64,000 bases of DNA from Hyphomonadaceae bacterium (GCA_016791425.1 JAEUMQ010000001.1:499138-563137), one strand, 5' to 3'. Positions 37,687 to 46,600 are shown, counted from the first letter of the stretch. Program-made: numbers and translations. Notes: generated by a model not told the origin, from the sequence alone.

Positions 37687-38859
37687 ATGTTCCAGCGCTT
37701 CTTCACCGAGCTCCGCGCCGGCGGCGTGCCCGTGACGCTGAAGGAATACCTCGTCCTCCTCGAGGGCCTGGAGAAGCAAATCATCCCGCCGCGCATGGAG
37801 GATTTCTACTTCCTCTCCCGCGCGACGCTCGTGAAGGACGAACGCGTGCTCGACAAGTTCGACCGCATCTTCGCGCGCGTCTTCAAGGGCGTGGAGACGC
37901 CCGCCGGCATCGAGGCCGAGATCCCGCAGGACTGGCTCCGCGCCCTCACCGATAAGCATCTCAGCGACGAAGAAAAAGCCCAGATCGAGGCGCTCGGCGG
38001 CTGGGACAAGCTTATGGAGACGCTCGCCGAGCGCCTCAAGGAACAGAAGGGCCGCCACGAGGGCGGCAATAAATGGATCGGCACGGGCGGGACGAGCCCG
38101 TTCGGAAACTCAGGCTACAATCCCGAAGGCGTCCGCATCGGCGGCGAGAGCACGCATAGACGCGCGGTGAAAGTCTGGGAGAAGCGCGAGTACCGCAATC
38201 TCGACGACGACGTCGAGCTCGGCACGCGCAACATCAAGATCGCGCTCCGGCGCCTGCGCAAATTCGCCCGCCAGGGCGCGCCCGACGAGTTCGATCTCGA
38301 CGGCACCATCAAGGAGACCGCGCGTCAGGGCTATCTCGACATCCAGATGCGCCCCGAGCGCCGCAACACCATCAAGGTCCTGCTCTTCCTCGACATCGGC
38401 GGCTCGATGGACGCGCACGTCAAGCTCTGTGAGGAATTGTTCTCCGCCGCGAAAACCGAATTCAAACGGCTCGAGCACTTCTACTTCCACAATTGTCTTT
38501 ACGAGAGCGTGTGGAAGGACAATCGCCGCCGCCACACCGAAAAGACCGACACCTACCAGGTGCTCCACACCTTCCCGCGCGACCACAAGATCGTCATCGT
38601 CGGCGACGCCACCATGAGCCCCTACGAGATCACCTATCCCGGCGGCTCGGTGGAGCACTGGAACGAAGAGCCCGGCGCCGTCTGGCTGCATCGCCTCGTC
38701 GAGAAGTACGAACACCTCGTCTGGCTCAATCCCGTTCCGCGCGCGCATTGGGGGCACACCCAATCGGTCGAGCTCGTGCGCGACATCATCGGTCCCGAGC
38801 GCATGTTCCCGCTCACGCTCCAGGGCCTCGACGACGCCATGCGCGAGCTTTCGCGCTGA
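37687..38859 (+). CDS. VWA domain protein (CoxE-like)
   Basis: 390 residues. The C-terminal half is a CoxE-type von Willebrand A domain: VLLFLDIGGSMDAHV (near 233-247) is the MIDAS strand, where DxSxS appears as DIGGS, with the first Ser replaced by Gly as often seen in this group, and IVIVGDATMSPYEI gives a later Asp. CoxE-type proteins normally work with a MoxR AAA+ ATPase in metal-cofactor insertion or enzyme maturation. No MoxR gene is adjacent, so the partner, if needed, lies elsewhere. The N-terminal half is alpha-helical (LKEYLVLLEGLEKQIIPPR). Confidence 0.88.
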   Translation: MFQRFFTELRAGGVPVTLKEYLVLLEGLEKQIIPPRMEDFYFLSRATLVKDERVLDKFDRIFARVFKGVETPAGIEAEIPQDWLRALTDKHLSDEEKAQIEALGGWDKLMETLAERLKEQKGRHEGGNKWIGTGGTSPFGNSGYNPEGVRIGGESTHRRAVKVWEKREYRNLDDDVELGTRNIKIALRRLRKFARQGAPDEFDLDGTIKETARQGYLDIQMRPERRNTIKVLLFLDIGGSMDAHVKLCEELFSAAKTEFKRLEHFYFHNCLYESVWKDNRRRHTEKTDTYQVLHTFPRDHKIVIVGDATMSPYEITYPGGSVEHWNEEPGAVWLHRLVEKYEHLVWLNPVPRAHWGHTQSVELVRDIIGPERMFPLTLQGLDDAMRELSR

Positions 38860-38936
38860 GAAAACTGCTGGACGGCTTTCCCTGATAGCGCTACCATATT
38901 TGTGAGGAAATGAGGAGCGGGGTCACGGAGGTCACC

Positions 38937-40193
38937 GTGACGAATGCCACGCGCATCACGACGTGTATCGTCGATATTGATTGGCGCGACTCTACTCCAC
39001 TCATCGGCTGCGACCCGGCGAAGGCCGCACGCCTCGTGACTTCCTTGCGCAAGAGATTGAACAAGCTCGCGGAATCTGTCGCCGGGCGTTGCTTCATCAC
39101 GACCGGCGACGGCGCGATGCTGGAGCTTCCGAGCGCCACGAGCGCGATTGAGGCGGCTCTCGCGCTTCAAGATCAAGCATACGCTGATCTGCCGCTGCGT
39201 TGCGGGGCGGATGCCGGCGATGTTGAGCGGCTGGCCAATGGCGACCTGATCGGTGCGGCTGCAAGCAATGCGGCGCGGCTGCAGAAGCTCTCCCCCGTCG
39301 GCGGCGCTCTCATTTCGCGCACCCTGATTGATCTCGCCCCGGAAGGTCTCAAGGCCAAGTTTGTCCCGTACGGCTTCGCCTCTCTGGGCCAAGGCAAAAA
39401 CATTGAGACATTTGCCCTCCTGCCCGGATCTCAGGGTGCAATCTCTCTGGCCGACTTCACCGACCCGGAATTCCTCGAAGTCGTCAGGCGCGGCGCACGC
39501 GACCTTCTGGACTCCGAAAGGCGCCTCGACGTTCTCAGAGAAATGAAGCGCCTTCGCTTCGCGTTCACGGCTTTCGCACAAAGGCAGGTCGAGTGGTCGG
39601 AGTGCGATCGGCTTGAACTCGCGCTGGAGATCGCGGCAAACCTAAGCGGCCATCGCGCGCAGGTCGCTGACGATCACGGCTGGAACGACATGCTCCTCGA
39701 CGACGTCAGGCTGGGATTCAGCAAGGTCGGAAGCTGCATTCTCATCCTCGCGTGTACCCCCATCGAGGCGCCCAGAACCGCTCAACTCCTGCACGACGCC
39801 TGGGAGGCCTACTGGAATGCCTTCTGGGTCGATTGGCGAAACTCCCACGATCGCGAGGAGCAGGCGCTCAGGTTGAGCCAGAGAGTCCGGAAGACGCTCC
39901 GGCTAGGCAGTGAACTTGTGAAGCGCTTCCTCGCTTACGCCGACGCAATGGACCGTTGCGGTGATCGCGACGCGGCTTTTGTCGCGCGCCTCACAAGCGA
40001 CCAGCTTGAAAAGAACTGGGAGAATATTCAGCGCGACTTGGCCGATCTGGAGAGCGTCGCCAGCGGTCAGCATTTGGCGTTCAGCCACGGGATCGCAGCA
40101 GGTTTCGAGGTGCTGCTGGGGCTCGTGCATCGGGCTTTGCGCTTCGCGCCCGTCGAAGTCGATGACGGGCCTCGTCGCAGGCGCGCGGCCTGA
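38937..40193 (+). CDS. Class III adenylate/guanylate-cyclase-like protein with a C-terminal unknown domain
   Basis: 418 residues if the GTG at 38937 (after GGAGG, six bases) is the start; the ATG at 38910 has poor spacing. The cyclase homology spans about 8-140. Metal Asp13 (CIVDIDWRDST) and Asp58 (TTGDGAML) are present, and NGDLIGAAASNAARL holds the catalytic Arg. At the transition-state Asn position there is Ser110, and the purine-specifying Lys is Ile54. It may make an unusual cyclic nucleotide or be inactive. Residues about 150-418 are helical and unrecognised. No cyclic-nucleotide effector gene is adjacent. Confidence 0.8.
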   Translation: MTNATRITTCIVDIDWRDSTPLIGCDPAKAARLVTSLRKRLNKLAESVAGRCFITTGDGAMLELPSATSAIEAALALQDQAYADLPLRCGADAGDVERLANGDLIGAAASNAARLQKLSPVGGALISRTLIDLAPEGLKAKFVPYGFASLGQGKNIETFALLPGSQGAISLADFTDPEFLEVVRRGARDLLDSERRLDVLREMKRLRFAFTAFAQRQVEWSECDRLELALEIAANLSGHRAQVADDHGWNDMLLDDVRLGFSKVGSCILILACTPIEAPRTAQLLHDAWEAYWNAFWVDWRNSHDREEQALRLSQRVRKTLRLGSELVKRFLAYADAMDRCGDRDAAFVARLTSDQLEKNWENIQRDLADLESVASGQHLAFSHGIAAGFEVLLGLVHRALRFAPVEVDDGPRRRRAA

Positions 40194-40308
40194 GCCCAGG
40201 GCGCGACCGGCTCCCTTCCCAAGAGCGGGCGCGCCCGACTAAGCTCACCGCTGGCCGCCGCCGCTGCATCAGCGCGACGAGCAAGGCGAGCCCAGCACGG
40301 AGGCCGAC

Positions 40309-41790
40309 CTGGCGCCCGAACATTTCGACATCCTCATCGTCGGCGCCGGCCTCTCCGGCATTGGCGCCGGCGCGCACCTGAAGCGGCGCCTGCCGCACAA
40401 GACTTACGCCATCCTCGAAGGCCGCGACGCGATCGGCGGCACCTGGGACCTCTTCCGCTATCCCGGCGTCCGCTCCGATTCCGACATGTACACCCTGGGC
40501 TATGCCTTCAAGCCCTGGACCAACGCCCAAAGCATCGCCGAAGGCCCAGCCATCCTCGACTACGTGAAGGAGACCGCGCGCGAATACGACGTCGAGCGCC
40601 ACATCCGTTTCAAGCACAAGGTCAAGCGCGCCGCCTGGGACTCGCAAGCCGCGCTCTGGACCGTCGAAGCCGACCACGAGAACCAGATCCACCGTTTCAC
40701 CTGTTCCTTTCTCCTCATGTGCGCCGGCTATTACGACATCGAGCAAGGCTATCTGCCGCATTGGGAAGGCGTCGATCGCTTCAACGGCCGCGTCGTCCAT
40801 CCGCAGAACTGGCCTGAAGATCTCGACTATGCCGGCAAGCGCGTGGTCGTGATCGGCTCTGGCGCCACCGCCGTCACACTGGCGCCGGAAATGGCCAAGC
40901 GCGCCGCGCACGTCGTGATGCTGCAGCGCTCGCCGACCTACGTCGTCTCGCGCCCAGCGCAGGATCCAATCGCCAACCGGCTGAAGCGCTTTCTGCCCCG
41001 GCATGTCGCCTACGGCATGACGCGCTGGAAGAACGTGCTCATGCAGAGCTGGTTCTACAATCTCGCGCGCCGCAAGCCCGCGCGCGTGAAGAGCCATCTC
41101 ATCCATCTGGTGCAGAACGAGCTCGGGCCCGACTACGACGTCGCCACGCACTTCACGCCGCGCTATGATCCATGGGACCAGCGCCTCTGCCTTGTCCCGG
41201 ATTCCGATCTCTTCAACGCCATCAAGCTCGGCAGGGCGAGCGTCGTCACCGACCAGATCGAGACGTTTACCGAGCACGGCCTCAAGCTCAAGTCCGGCGC
41301 AGATCTCTCCGCCGACATCATCGTCGCCGCGACCGGCCTCAACCTCGTCATCCTTGGCGGAACCGAGCTCGCCGTCGATGGCGCGCCCGTCGATCTCGCC
41401 ACGCGCCTCACCTACAAGGGCATGATGTTCGAAGGCGTGCCCAACCTCGCCAGCGTCTTCGGCTACACCAACGCCTCCTGGACGCTGAAGGCCGACCTCA
41501 CCTGCGCCTATGTCTGCCGGCTCATCTCCTATATGGACGCCCGCGGATTGAAGCAGGTCAGGCCGCGCAACGCCGATCCGAACATCCCGCGCCTGCCCTG
41601 GCTCGACTTCTCCTCCGGCTACATCACGCGTGCGATGGCGAGGTTCCCGAAACAGGGCGCGGAGGCGCCCTGGCGCGTCCATCAGAACTATTTCCGCGAC
41701 CTTCGCCTTCTCCGCCACGGCCGCATCGACGACGGCGTGCTCGACTTCTCCAGCCCCCGCGCTGCCGCCGACGCCAAGGCCGCAGCCTGA
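40309..41790 (+). CDS. Flavin-containing monooxygenase (probable CTG start)
   Basis: An FAD- and NADPH-dependent oxygenase (493 residues), Baeyer-Villiger or N-hydroxylating type. The FAD Rossmann motif VGAGLSGIGAG (11-21) and the following EGRDAIGGTWDLFRYPGVR lie upstream of the first ATG at 40486. No ATG, GTG or TTG is in frame between the stop at 40240-40242 and that motif. A CTG at 40309, with GGAGG five bases before it, would give MAPEHFDILIVGAGLSG, the normal N-terminus. A second Rossmann (VVVIGSGATAVTLAP) binds NADPH. Either CTG initiates or the start codon is mutated. Confidence 0.88.
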   Translation: MAPEHFDILIVGAGLSGIGAGAHLKRRLPHKTYAILEGRDAIGGTWDLFRYPGVRSDSDMYTLGYAFKPWTNAQSIAEGPAILDYVKETAREYDVERHIRFKHKVKRAAWDSQAALWTVEADHENQIHRFTCSFLLMCAGYYDIEQGYLPHWEGVDRFNGRVVHPQNWPEDLDYAGKRVVVIGSGATAVTLAPEMAKRAAHVVMLQRSPTYVVSRPAQDPIANRLKRFLPRHVAYGMTRWKNVLMQSWFYNLARRKPARVKSHLIHLVQNELGPDYDVATHFTPRYDPWDQRLCLVPDSDLFNAIKLGRASVVTDQIETFTEHGLKLKSGADLSADIIVAATGLNLVILGGTELAVDGAPVDLATRLTYKGMMFEGVPNLASVFGYTNASWTLKADLTCAYVCRLISYMDARGLKQVRPRNADPNIPRLPWLDFSSGYITRAMARFPKQGAEAPWRVHQNYFRDLRLLRHGRIDDGVLDFSSPRAAADAKAAA

Positions 41791-41843
41791 AACGCTTCCG
41801 CGCTCTCGCTTAGGAGGCTAGAAGGCGCGTGGGGAGCCCCCGA

Positions 41844-42839
41844 ATGGACCGCAGACATTTCCTCCTCGCCGGCCTTGCGGCAGCGGCGCCAGCGCCCGCC
41901 TTCGCGCAACTGGCTTCGTCGGCGCAAAGCTTCGCCGCGGCGGCCGCCTTCAGCGCAGCGCGCGGCGGCGCCGCTCTCGTGATCATGCGCAACGGCGTGC
42001 CGCTTCTGGAGGACTATCCCGATGGCGCGGGCCCGCATGCGCGCCGCGCCATCGGCCAGGCGACCCAGAGCTTCATTCCCGCACTCGTCGGCGCCATGGT
42101 CTCCGACCGGCTGATGCGTCTCGACGAGCCGGTGTCGCAGACCTTCCCGGAATGGACCGACAATCCCTGGCGCAGCGCCGTCACGCTGCGCATGCTGCTC
42201 GACGGCACCGCCGCCCTCACGCCCAGTCGCCCCGTCACCGGCATCGAAGCCCGCATGCTCCAGCCGACCGCCGAGCCCGGCCGCCTTTTCACCGACGATC
42301 CCGCCGCGCTCGTGCTCTTCCTCGAAGCGGCGCGCTCCAAACTCGCGAGCGCCGGACGCCCCGCCGACCCGGCCGCCTACATTGCCGCGCGCGTGCTCGC
42401 GCCGATCGGCTGCGCGCCGGTCGAATGGCGGCGCACAGAGATCGGCGAGGCCAACATGCTGGACGGCGCTTCGCTCAGCCCGCGCGCGTGGGCCGCATGG
42501 GGCGAACTGATGCGCCGCGTCGGCGTGTGGCGCGCCCGCGAGCTCATCGCCGGCGCCGCGCTGCGCGACGCATGTCGCGGATCCTTCCTGCAGCCGCGTT
42601 ACGGCTTCGGCCTCTGGCTCACCTGGCCGGCCCCTCAGGACGCGCCGGGTTTTCCGCGCAGCGACCTCTGGTCGTCGCGCGCGCGTCCTCCGAACGATCT
42701 GGTGATGGCTGCGAGCCTGCGCGGCGATCGCCTGTTCGTGTTGCCGTCACAGCGCCTGGTGGTGGCGCGCCAATCCCGCGACGCCGGCAATTCCTGGTCC
42801 GACGCGGAATTCATCCGTCTACTGTTGAATGCCGCCTGA
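41844..42839 (+). CDS. Serine beta-lactamase-fold protein with degenerate active site
   Basis: 331 residues with a Tat-like signal (DRRHFLLAGLAAAAPAPAFA) after a GGGGAG ribosome site. The fold matches family S12/class C-like hydrolases. The nucleophile motif SxxK should lie in the conserved IGxATxSF strand, but residues 72-75 read QATQ, lacking both Ser and Lys. The usual YxN is replaced by FTD (GRLFTDDPA). It is therefore unlikely to hydrolyse esters or lactams by the standard route. It may bind a ligand or be decaying. It follows the monooxygenase by 53 bases. Confidence 0.83.
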   Translation: MDRRHFLLAGLAAAAPAPAFAQLASSAQSFAAAAAFSAARGGAALVIMRNGVPLLEDYPDGAGPHARRAIGQATQSFIPALVGAMVSDRLMRLDEPVSQTFPEWTDNPWRSAVTLRMLLDGTAALTPSRPVTGIEARMLQPTAEPGRLFTDDPAALVLFLEAARSKLASAGRPADPAAYIAARVLAPIGCAPVEWRRTEIGEANMLDGASLSPRAWAAWGELMRRVGVWRARELIAGAALRDACRGSFLQPRYGFGLWLTWPAPQDAPGFPRSDLWSSRARPPNDLVMAASLRGDRLFVLPSQRLVVARQSRDAGNSWSDAEFIRLLLNAA

Positions 42840-42855
42840 GGGCGGGTGCGCGCGG

Positions 42856-43161
42856 TCAGCCGCGCGGCCGCACCACGATCCCGCCGATCAATCCCAGCAG
42901 CCCCCCGCCGATCGCCCCGGTGATGAAATTGGCCAGATGCGCGCCCGGCGCGCCCGCGAGCAGGTTCTGCCAGTTCGCCGCCATCTCCGAGACGAACTCC
43001 ACATTGGCCGCCGCCCACCCTGCGCCCAGCCCGCCCACGAGCCCGAAGATCGAGCGTCCCACGACGCCGCCGCCGCCCCGGGTCAGCGCGCCGAGAATAT
43101 TGCCCCCCGCGAGCCCGCCGAGCGCTTGCACCACGTACATGAGGATGAAGTTCGCATCCAT
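42856..43161 (-). CDS. Small glycine-rich membrane protein
   Basis: 101 residues with three membrane segments rich in glycine zippers (VVQALGGLAGGNILGAL, SIFGLVGGLGAGWAAA, FITGAIGGGLLGLIGGIV). The start MDANFILMYV (43161) is supported by GGGAGA seven bases upstream. The glycine pattern suggests tight helix packing or oligomerisation. No named family recognised. It is convergent with the beta-lactamase-fold gene (16 bases between the stop codons). Confidence 0.72.
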   Translation of the reverse strand: MDANFILMYVVQALGGLAGGNILGALTRGGGGVVGRSIFGLVGGLGAGWAAANVEFVSEMAANWQNLLAGAPGAHLANFITGAIGGGLLGLIGGIVVRPRG

Positions 43162-43378
43162 GGTCGTCTCCCGCGCTTCCCCCACTCACCTTACTGGAAT
43201 TCGCTCCCTTCGCCACCTCTTCCTGTCCGATTCGTAATGTGAGCTCAGAGCCGCCCGGCCGCGATGCAGGATGCGGTTTTTCTGCAACAGCCTGACCGTC
43301 GCCGCACGCGCCGGCGACATTTCCCGTGTCGAAACGAGCGAGCGCAACGCATCCTCAAAACGACGTTCCGGGGAAAAA

Positions 43379-43984
43379 ATGTCTCCCAAAGACCCTCTCC
43401 TTCCAGGCCTCTTCAGGGTCGAACGGCTGTACGAGAGCGCCGCGCGTCTGGTGGCGCCCGCGAGCCGCTGGCGGCGCGCGCTTGTGGACAACATGGCGCC
43501 TCGCGCCGGCGACGTGATCGTTGAGATTGGCTGCGGCGCCGGCGCCCTCGCCATCGCTCTTGCGCTTTCCGCCCCGCGCGCTTTGGTGATCGCCGTCGAT
43601 CCCGACGCCGCCGCGCTCGAAGGCGCGCGCCTACGCGCCGCGCAGGCCGGCGCAAAAATCGAGGTCGTGCGGGGACTTGGCGCTGAAGCGCCGCATCTCC
43701 TCGCCAATTGGGCGCCGAACAAGGTCATCGCCAACTTCGTCGAGCGCCCGCACGCGGCGCGGGACAAACGCGAAACGATCGCCGCCGCGCATGCAGCGCT
43801 GCGTCCCGACGGCTTTCTGCATCTTGCGGATTTCGAAGCGCTCGAGCCTCCGCCGCCTGTGGAAAAAGATCGCGACCTGATGCTCGCTTTGATGCGCGGC
43901 GCGGGCTTCGTCGCGGCGGAGCGCACGGAAATTTTTCCCGCCGCGCGCGGCGATGTCGCGCTCTTCCGCGCGCGCATGACTTGA
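43379..43984 (+). CDS. Class I SAM-dependent methyltransferase
   Basis: 201 residues. The SAM-binding motif I VIVEIGCGAGALAIALA and the acidic motif II AVDPDAAALE are intact, with VIANFVERPH near motif IV. The start MSPKDPLLPGLF is taken after GGGGAAA at 43379, shortening the open frame by 36 residues of low quality. No substrate domain is visible; small-molecule methylation is likely. It stands alone between convergent and unrelated genes. Confidence 0.82.
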   Translation: MSPKDPLLPGLFRVERLYESAARLVAPASRWRRALVDNMAPRAGDVIVEIGCGAGALAIALALSAPRALVIAVDPDAAALEGARLRAAQAGAKIEVVRGLGAEAPHLLANWAPNKVIANFVERPHAARDKRETIAAAHAALRPDGFLHLADFEALEPPPPVEKDRDLMLALMRGAGFVAAERTEIFPAARGDVALFRARMT

Positions 43985-44052
43985 TAGACAAAATCGTTAA
44001 TCACGCGCATAAGACTTTCCTAACCTGACAGCAGGGGACGCCTCGAGGAATC

Positions 44053-44832
44053 ATGGCCGCGGTGTGGATCCTGTCCTCCGAGCACGACGAGGAATTGATC
44101 GCGCTGCTCAAGCGTCGCATCGAGGCGAGCGGCCGCGTCGTGCACGTCGCAACGCAAGACATCGAGTGTCGCGATCCCAGCCTGCCCACGATCGTGGCGT
44201 GGTCGCCCCACTCCACAGACTGGGGCCCTGTGCGCAAGATGGCGCGCCTCGCGGCCGCTTGCGGTTCGCTCATTCCCATCGCGCTGAGCCCAGTCCGGCC
44301 GCCGGTCACTGTTTCCTCTGCGCCGCTCGATTTTTCGAAATGGCGCGGCGAGGGCGGCAGCACGTTGCGCATGCTGATCGACCGGATCGAACGGGTTGAG
44401 CGCTCTGCGCATGACGCGCCCGTGCAGCGCAACCATTTCCTGCCCACGCTCGCGATGGTCGCCGGCAGCCTGACGGTGATCGGCTTCGCGCAGATGCTGC
44501 GCGCGGAGGACGGGCCGCTTCCCATCAATCTGCAGCACGCTGCGCCAGCCATCACGTCCGCCGATGCTGGCGTGCCGAACGTGTCGGGCTCCGCCGGCGG
44601 GCCCGAATATCTCAGCCCGGTTCTCGAGCTCGACGTCGTCGTCGATTCCATCGATCCGCCGCGCGCCATCGGCGCCCCGCGCTACATCCAATTGTCGAGC
44701 ATCAACGAGCCGCTGCCGCTGATCGACGTCGCGCTGCGTCGCGAGAGCATCCTCGGCCAGATCCTCCGGGCGCCCACCGAAATTCTCCGCGCGCCCGCCG
44801 ATCTCCTCCGCGCAGCCTCAACCGAACTCTAA
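44053..44832 (+). CDS. Membrane protein with a TIR-like N-terminal region
   Basis: 259 residues. Residues 1-118 have the alternating strand-helix pattern of TIR domains: VWILSSEHDEELIALLKRRI, then TIVAWSPHSTDWGPVRKM (compare the SPxSxxSxW loop), and LIPIALSP. The catalytic Glu of NAD-cleaving TIRs is not obvious. One membrane span follows at about 129-148 (LPTLAMVAGSLTVIGFAQML). The C-terminus ends in heptad-like copies of ILRAPT (QILRAPTEILRAPADLLRAA), an amphipathic tail. No function can be claimed; TIR likeness is my own reading. Confidence 0.55.
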   Translation: MAAVWILSSEHDEELIALLKRRIEASGRVVHVATQDIECRDPSLPTIVAWSPHSTDWGPVRKMARLAAACGSLIPIALSPVRPPVTVSSAPLDFSKWRGEGGSTLRMLIDRIERVERSAHDAPVQRNHFLPTLAMVAGSLTVIGFAQMLRAEDGPLPINLQHAAPAITSADAGVPNVSGSAGGPEYLSPVLELDVVVDSIDPPRAIGAPRYIQLSSINEPLPLIDVALRRESILGQILRAPTEILRAPADLLRAASTEL

Positions 44833-44868
44833 GCCGCCCAAACGCGCCTCGAATTAACGCCCGTTGCG

Positions 44869-45342
44869 TTAGGGTCGCTTCGTGCTCGCGGCCTTCCGCG
44901 CGCGCAGCCAATGCAGGATCGCCCATGCGTGCGCCTCGTGCCGCACCTTGACCAGCGCCTCCGCCGGAGAAAGCCAGAGCAGCGCGTGGTCCGGCTCGGT
45001 CGGCTCGCCGTCGTCGGCTGAAAGCTCCACCTCGTAGAACGTCGCGAGATTGTTCCTCGGTTCCCCGCGCGCGATCCAGTATTGCCCCGCGCGCCCGATC
45101 ACCTGGTTCGGCCACACCGTGAGGCCCGTCTCTTCCTGGAATTCGCGCATGAGCGCAGCGGCTTCGTCCTCCGCCGCCTCCACGCCTCCGCCCGGCAGGT
45201 CGTATTCGATCTCCGCGTCGCGCCCGATGCGCACGATGGCGATCTCGCGATCCGAGCGCATGCACAGCCCGAACACCGTCGGTCGCTCCACATACGTGAG
45301 CCCCGATTGCGTCTTGCCGAACTGCAGAGCGAACCTGGTCAT
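44869..45342 (-). CDS. Nudix hydrolase
   Basis: 157 residues. The Nudix box matches exactly: GGGVEAAEDEAAALMREFQEETGL reads as Gx5Ex7REUxEExGU, with U a bulky aliphatic. It hydrolyses a nucleoside diphosphate linked to another group; the substrate is not evident. The start MTRFALQFGKTQ (45342) is used; an open frame continues to 45396 but overlaps the upstream MFS gene. It is downstream of the MFS gene by seven bases and may be cotranscribed with it. Confidence 0.9.
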   Translation of the reverse strand: MTRFALQFGKTQSGLTYVERPTVFGLCMRSDREIAIVRIGRDAEIEYDLPGGGVEAAEDEAAALMREFQEETGLTVWPNQVIGRAGQYWIARGEPRNNLATFYEVELSADDGEPTEPDHALLWLSPAEALVKVRHEAHAWAILHWLRARKAASTKRP

Positions 45343-45349
45343 GCAACCA

Positions 45350-46531
45350 TCATCGTCGCGCCAAACCAACGGACCCCAGCGGCGCCGCGATCGCAAGCCC
45401 GGCGCCCGCCATCACCGCCATGGCGGCATAACCGCCCGCGCCGAATAAATTATAAAGATACCCCGACGCCAGTGTCGCAAGCCCCAAAAGCGCGCCCGAC
45501 GCCAGCGACGCGTAGAATGTCTGCGCCAGCCCGGACACCTCCTCCGGCGCCGAGCGCATGACGAGCCGCAGCGCCCCCACATGCGCCGCCGCGAACGAGA
45601 GCGCATGCAGCGCCTGCAGCGGCCAGAGGGCGAAGCCGGTCGGCGCGAACGCCATCAGGCTCCAGCGCACCAGCGCCCCGGCGCCCCCGATGATCAGCAG
45701 CGCTTCCGGCGACAGCCGCCGCTCGATGATCGGCAGCGACGCCAGGAACACCACCTCCACCGCGACCGCGAACCCCCACAGCAAGCCAATCGTCGTCGCG
45801 GAAATCCCCTGATCGCCCCACACCAGCACCGAGAAGCCGTAATAGAAGCCGTGCGCGGCCTGGATGAGCCCCGACGCCGCGAGCACGCGCAGGAACACAG
45901 GCGCCTTCAGCAGCGACACGCCCACCTTGAGCCGTCCGCGAAAACCGAGCGCCGCGGCCCGATCCGGCGCCGGCTCTGGCTTCACCACGAGCCATCCCGC
46001 CAGCGCCGCCGCCGCCAGGCTCGCCAGCACCCAGAACGGCGCGACGCGCACGCCGAACGACGCGATGAGCGCGCCGCCCACGACGTTCGCCAGGATGAAC
46101 GTCGCGGACGCGATCCCGCGCGCTGCGCCGAACGGCAGCCGCCCCATCGCGCTCGCGCGCAATGTCGCGCCTTCCACCAGCGGCGCCGCGGCCTGGCTGA
46201 ACGTCATGGCCAGGAAACAGAACGCGAAGAGCGCCCAGAACCCGTGCGCGCTGAACATGAGCCCGTAGAAGACGAGCCCGAGCAGGCACAAGACGACGAC
46301 CGGCGCGCGCCGGTCCCTGAAGCCGTCCGCCCACGTCGCCAGCATCGGCCCGATGATGATGCGCGCGATCGGCGCCGCCGACGCGATCGCGCCGATCTCC
46401 GGCCCGCTCAGGGCCCGCTCGTCCTCCAGCCAGCGCGGCAGATAAGGCAGCGTTACGCCGAGCGCGGCGTAGAGGCTCGACATCACCAGCGTCAGCCGCG
46501 CCGTGGGCTCGTTGAGGATCGCTTTCAGCAT
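45350..46531 (-). CDS. MFS transporter (HcaT/3-phenylpropionic acid-like family)
   Basis: 393 residues with twelve membrane segments. The N-terminal MLKAILNEPTARLTLVMSSLYAALGVTLPYLPRWL and the ADGFRDRRAPVV loop follow the HcaT-like group that imports aromatic acids, but the substrate here is uncertain. The start at 46531 is used; the open frame to 46588 begins with Arg-rich, non-family sequence. It lies upstream of the Nudix gene on the same strand. Confidence 0.85.
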   Translation of the reverse strand: MLKAILNEPTARLTLVMSSLYAALGVTLPYLPRWLEDERALSGPEIGAIASAAPIARIIIGPMLATWADGFRDRRAPVVVLCLLGLVFYGLMFSAHGFWALFAFCFLAMTFSQAAAPLVEGATLRASAMGRLPFGAARGIASATFILANVVGGALIASFGVRVAPFWVLASLAAAALAGWLVVKPEPAPDRAAALGFRGRLKVGVSLLKAPVFLRVLAASGLIQAAHGFYYGFSVLVWGDQGISATTIGLLWGFAVAVEVVFLASLPIIERRLSPEALLIIGGAGALVRWSLMAFAPTGFALWPLQALHALSFAAAHVGALRLVMRSAPEEVSGLAQTFYASLASGALLGLATLASGYLYNLFGAGGYAAMAVMAGAGLAIAAPLGSVGLARR

Positions 46532-46600
46532 GCGCCGTGCGCTTCTTTGAGCACGAGTTCGCGCGCCGCGCCTACGGCCCCTTCGCAAGGCTCGCTTGCA

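Noticed and set aside
38937-40193. A complete Pycsar anti-phage operon
   Set aside because: Only a cyclase-like protein is present; no TIR or membrane effector with a cyclic-nucleotide sensor is adjacent, and the cyclase residues differ.
40081-41718. A long open frame on the minus strand, antisense to the cyclase and monooxygenase genes
   Set aside because: High GC leaves antisense frames open by chance. It has low-complexity Arg, Gly and Asp runs and no motif, while the plus-strand proteins are clear.
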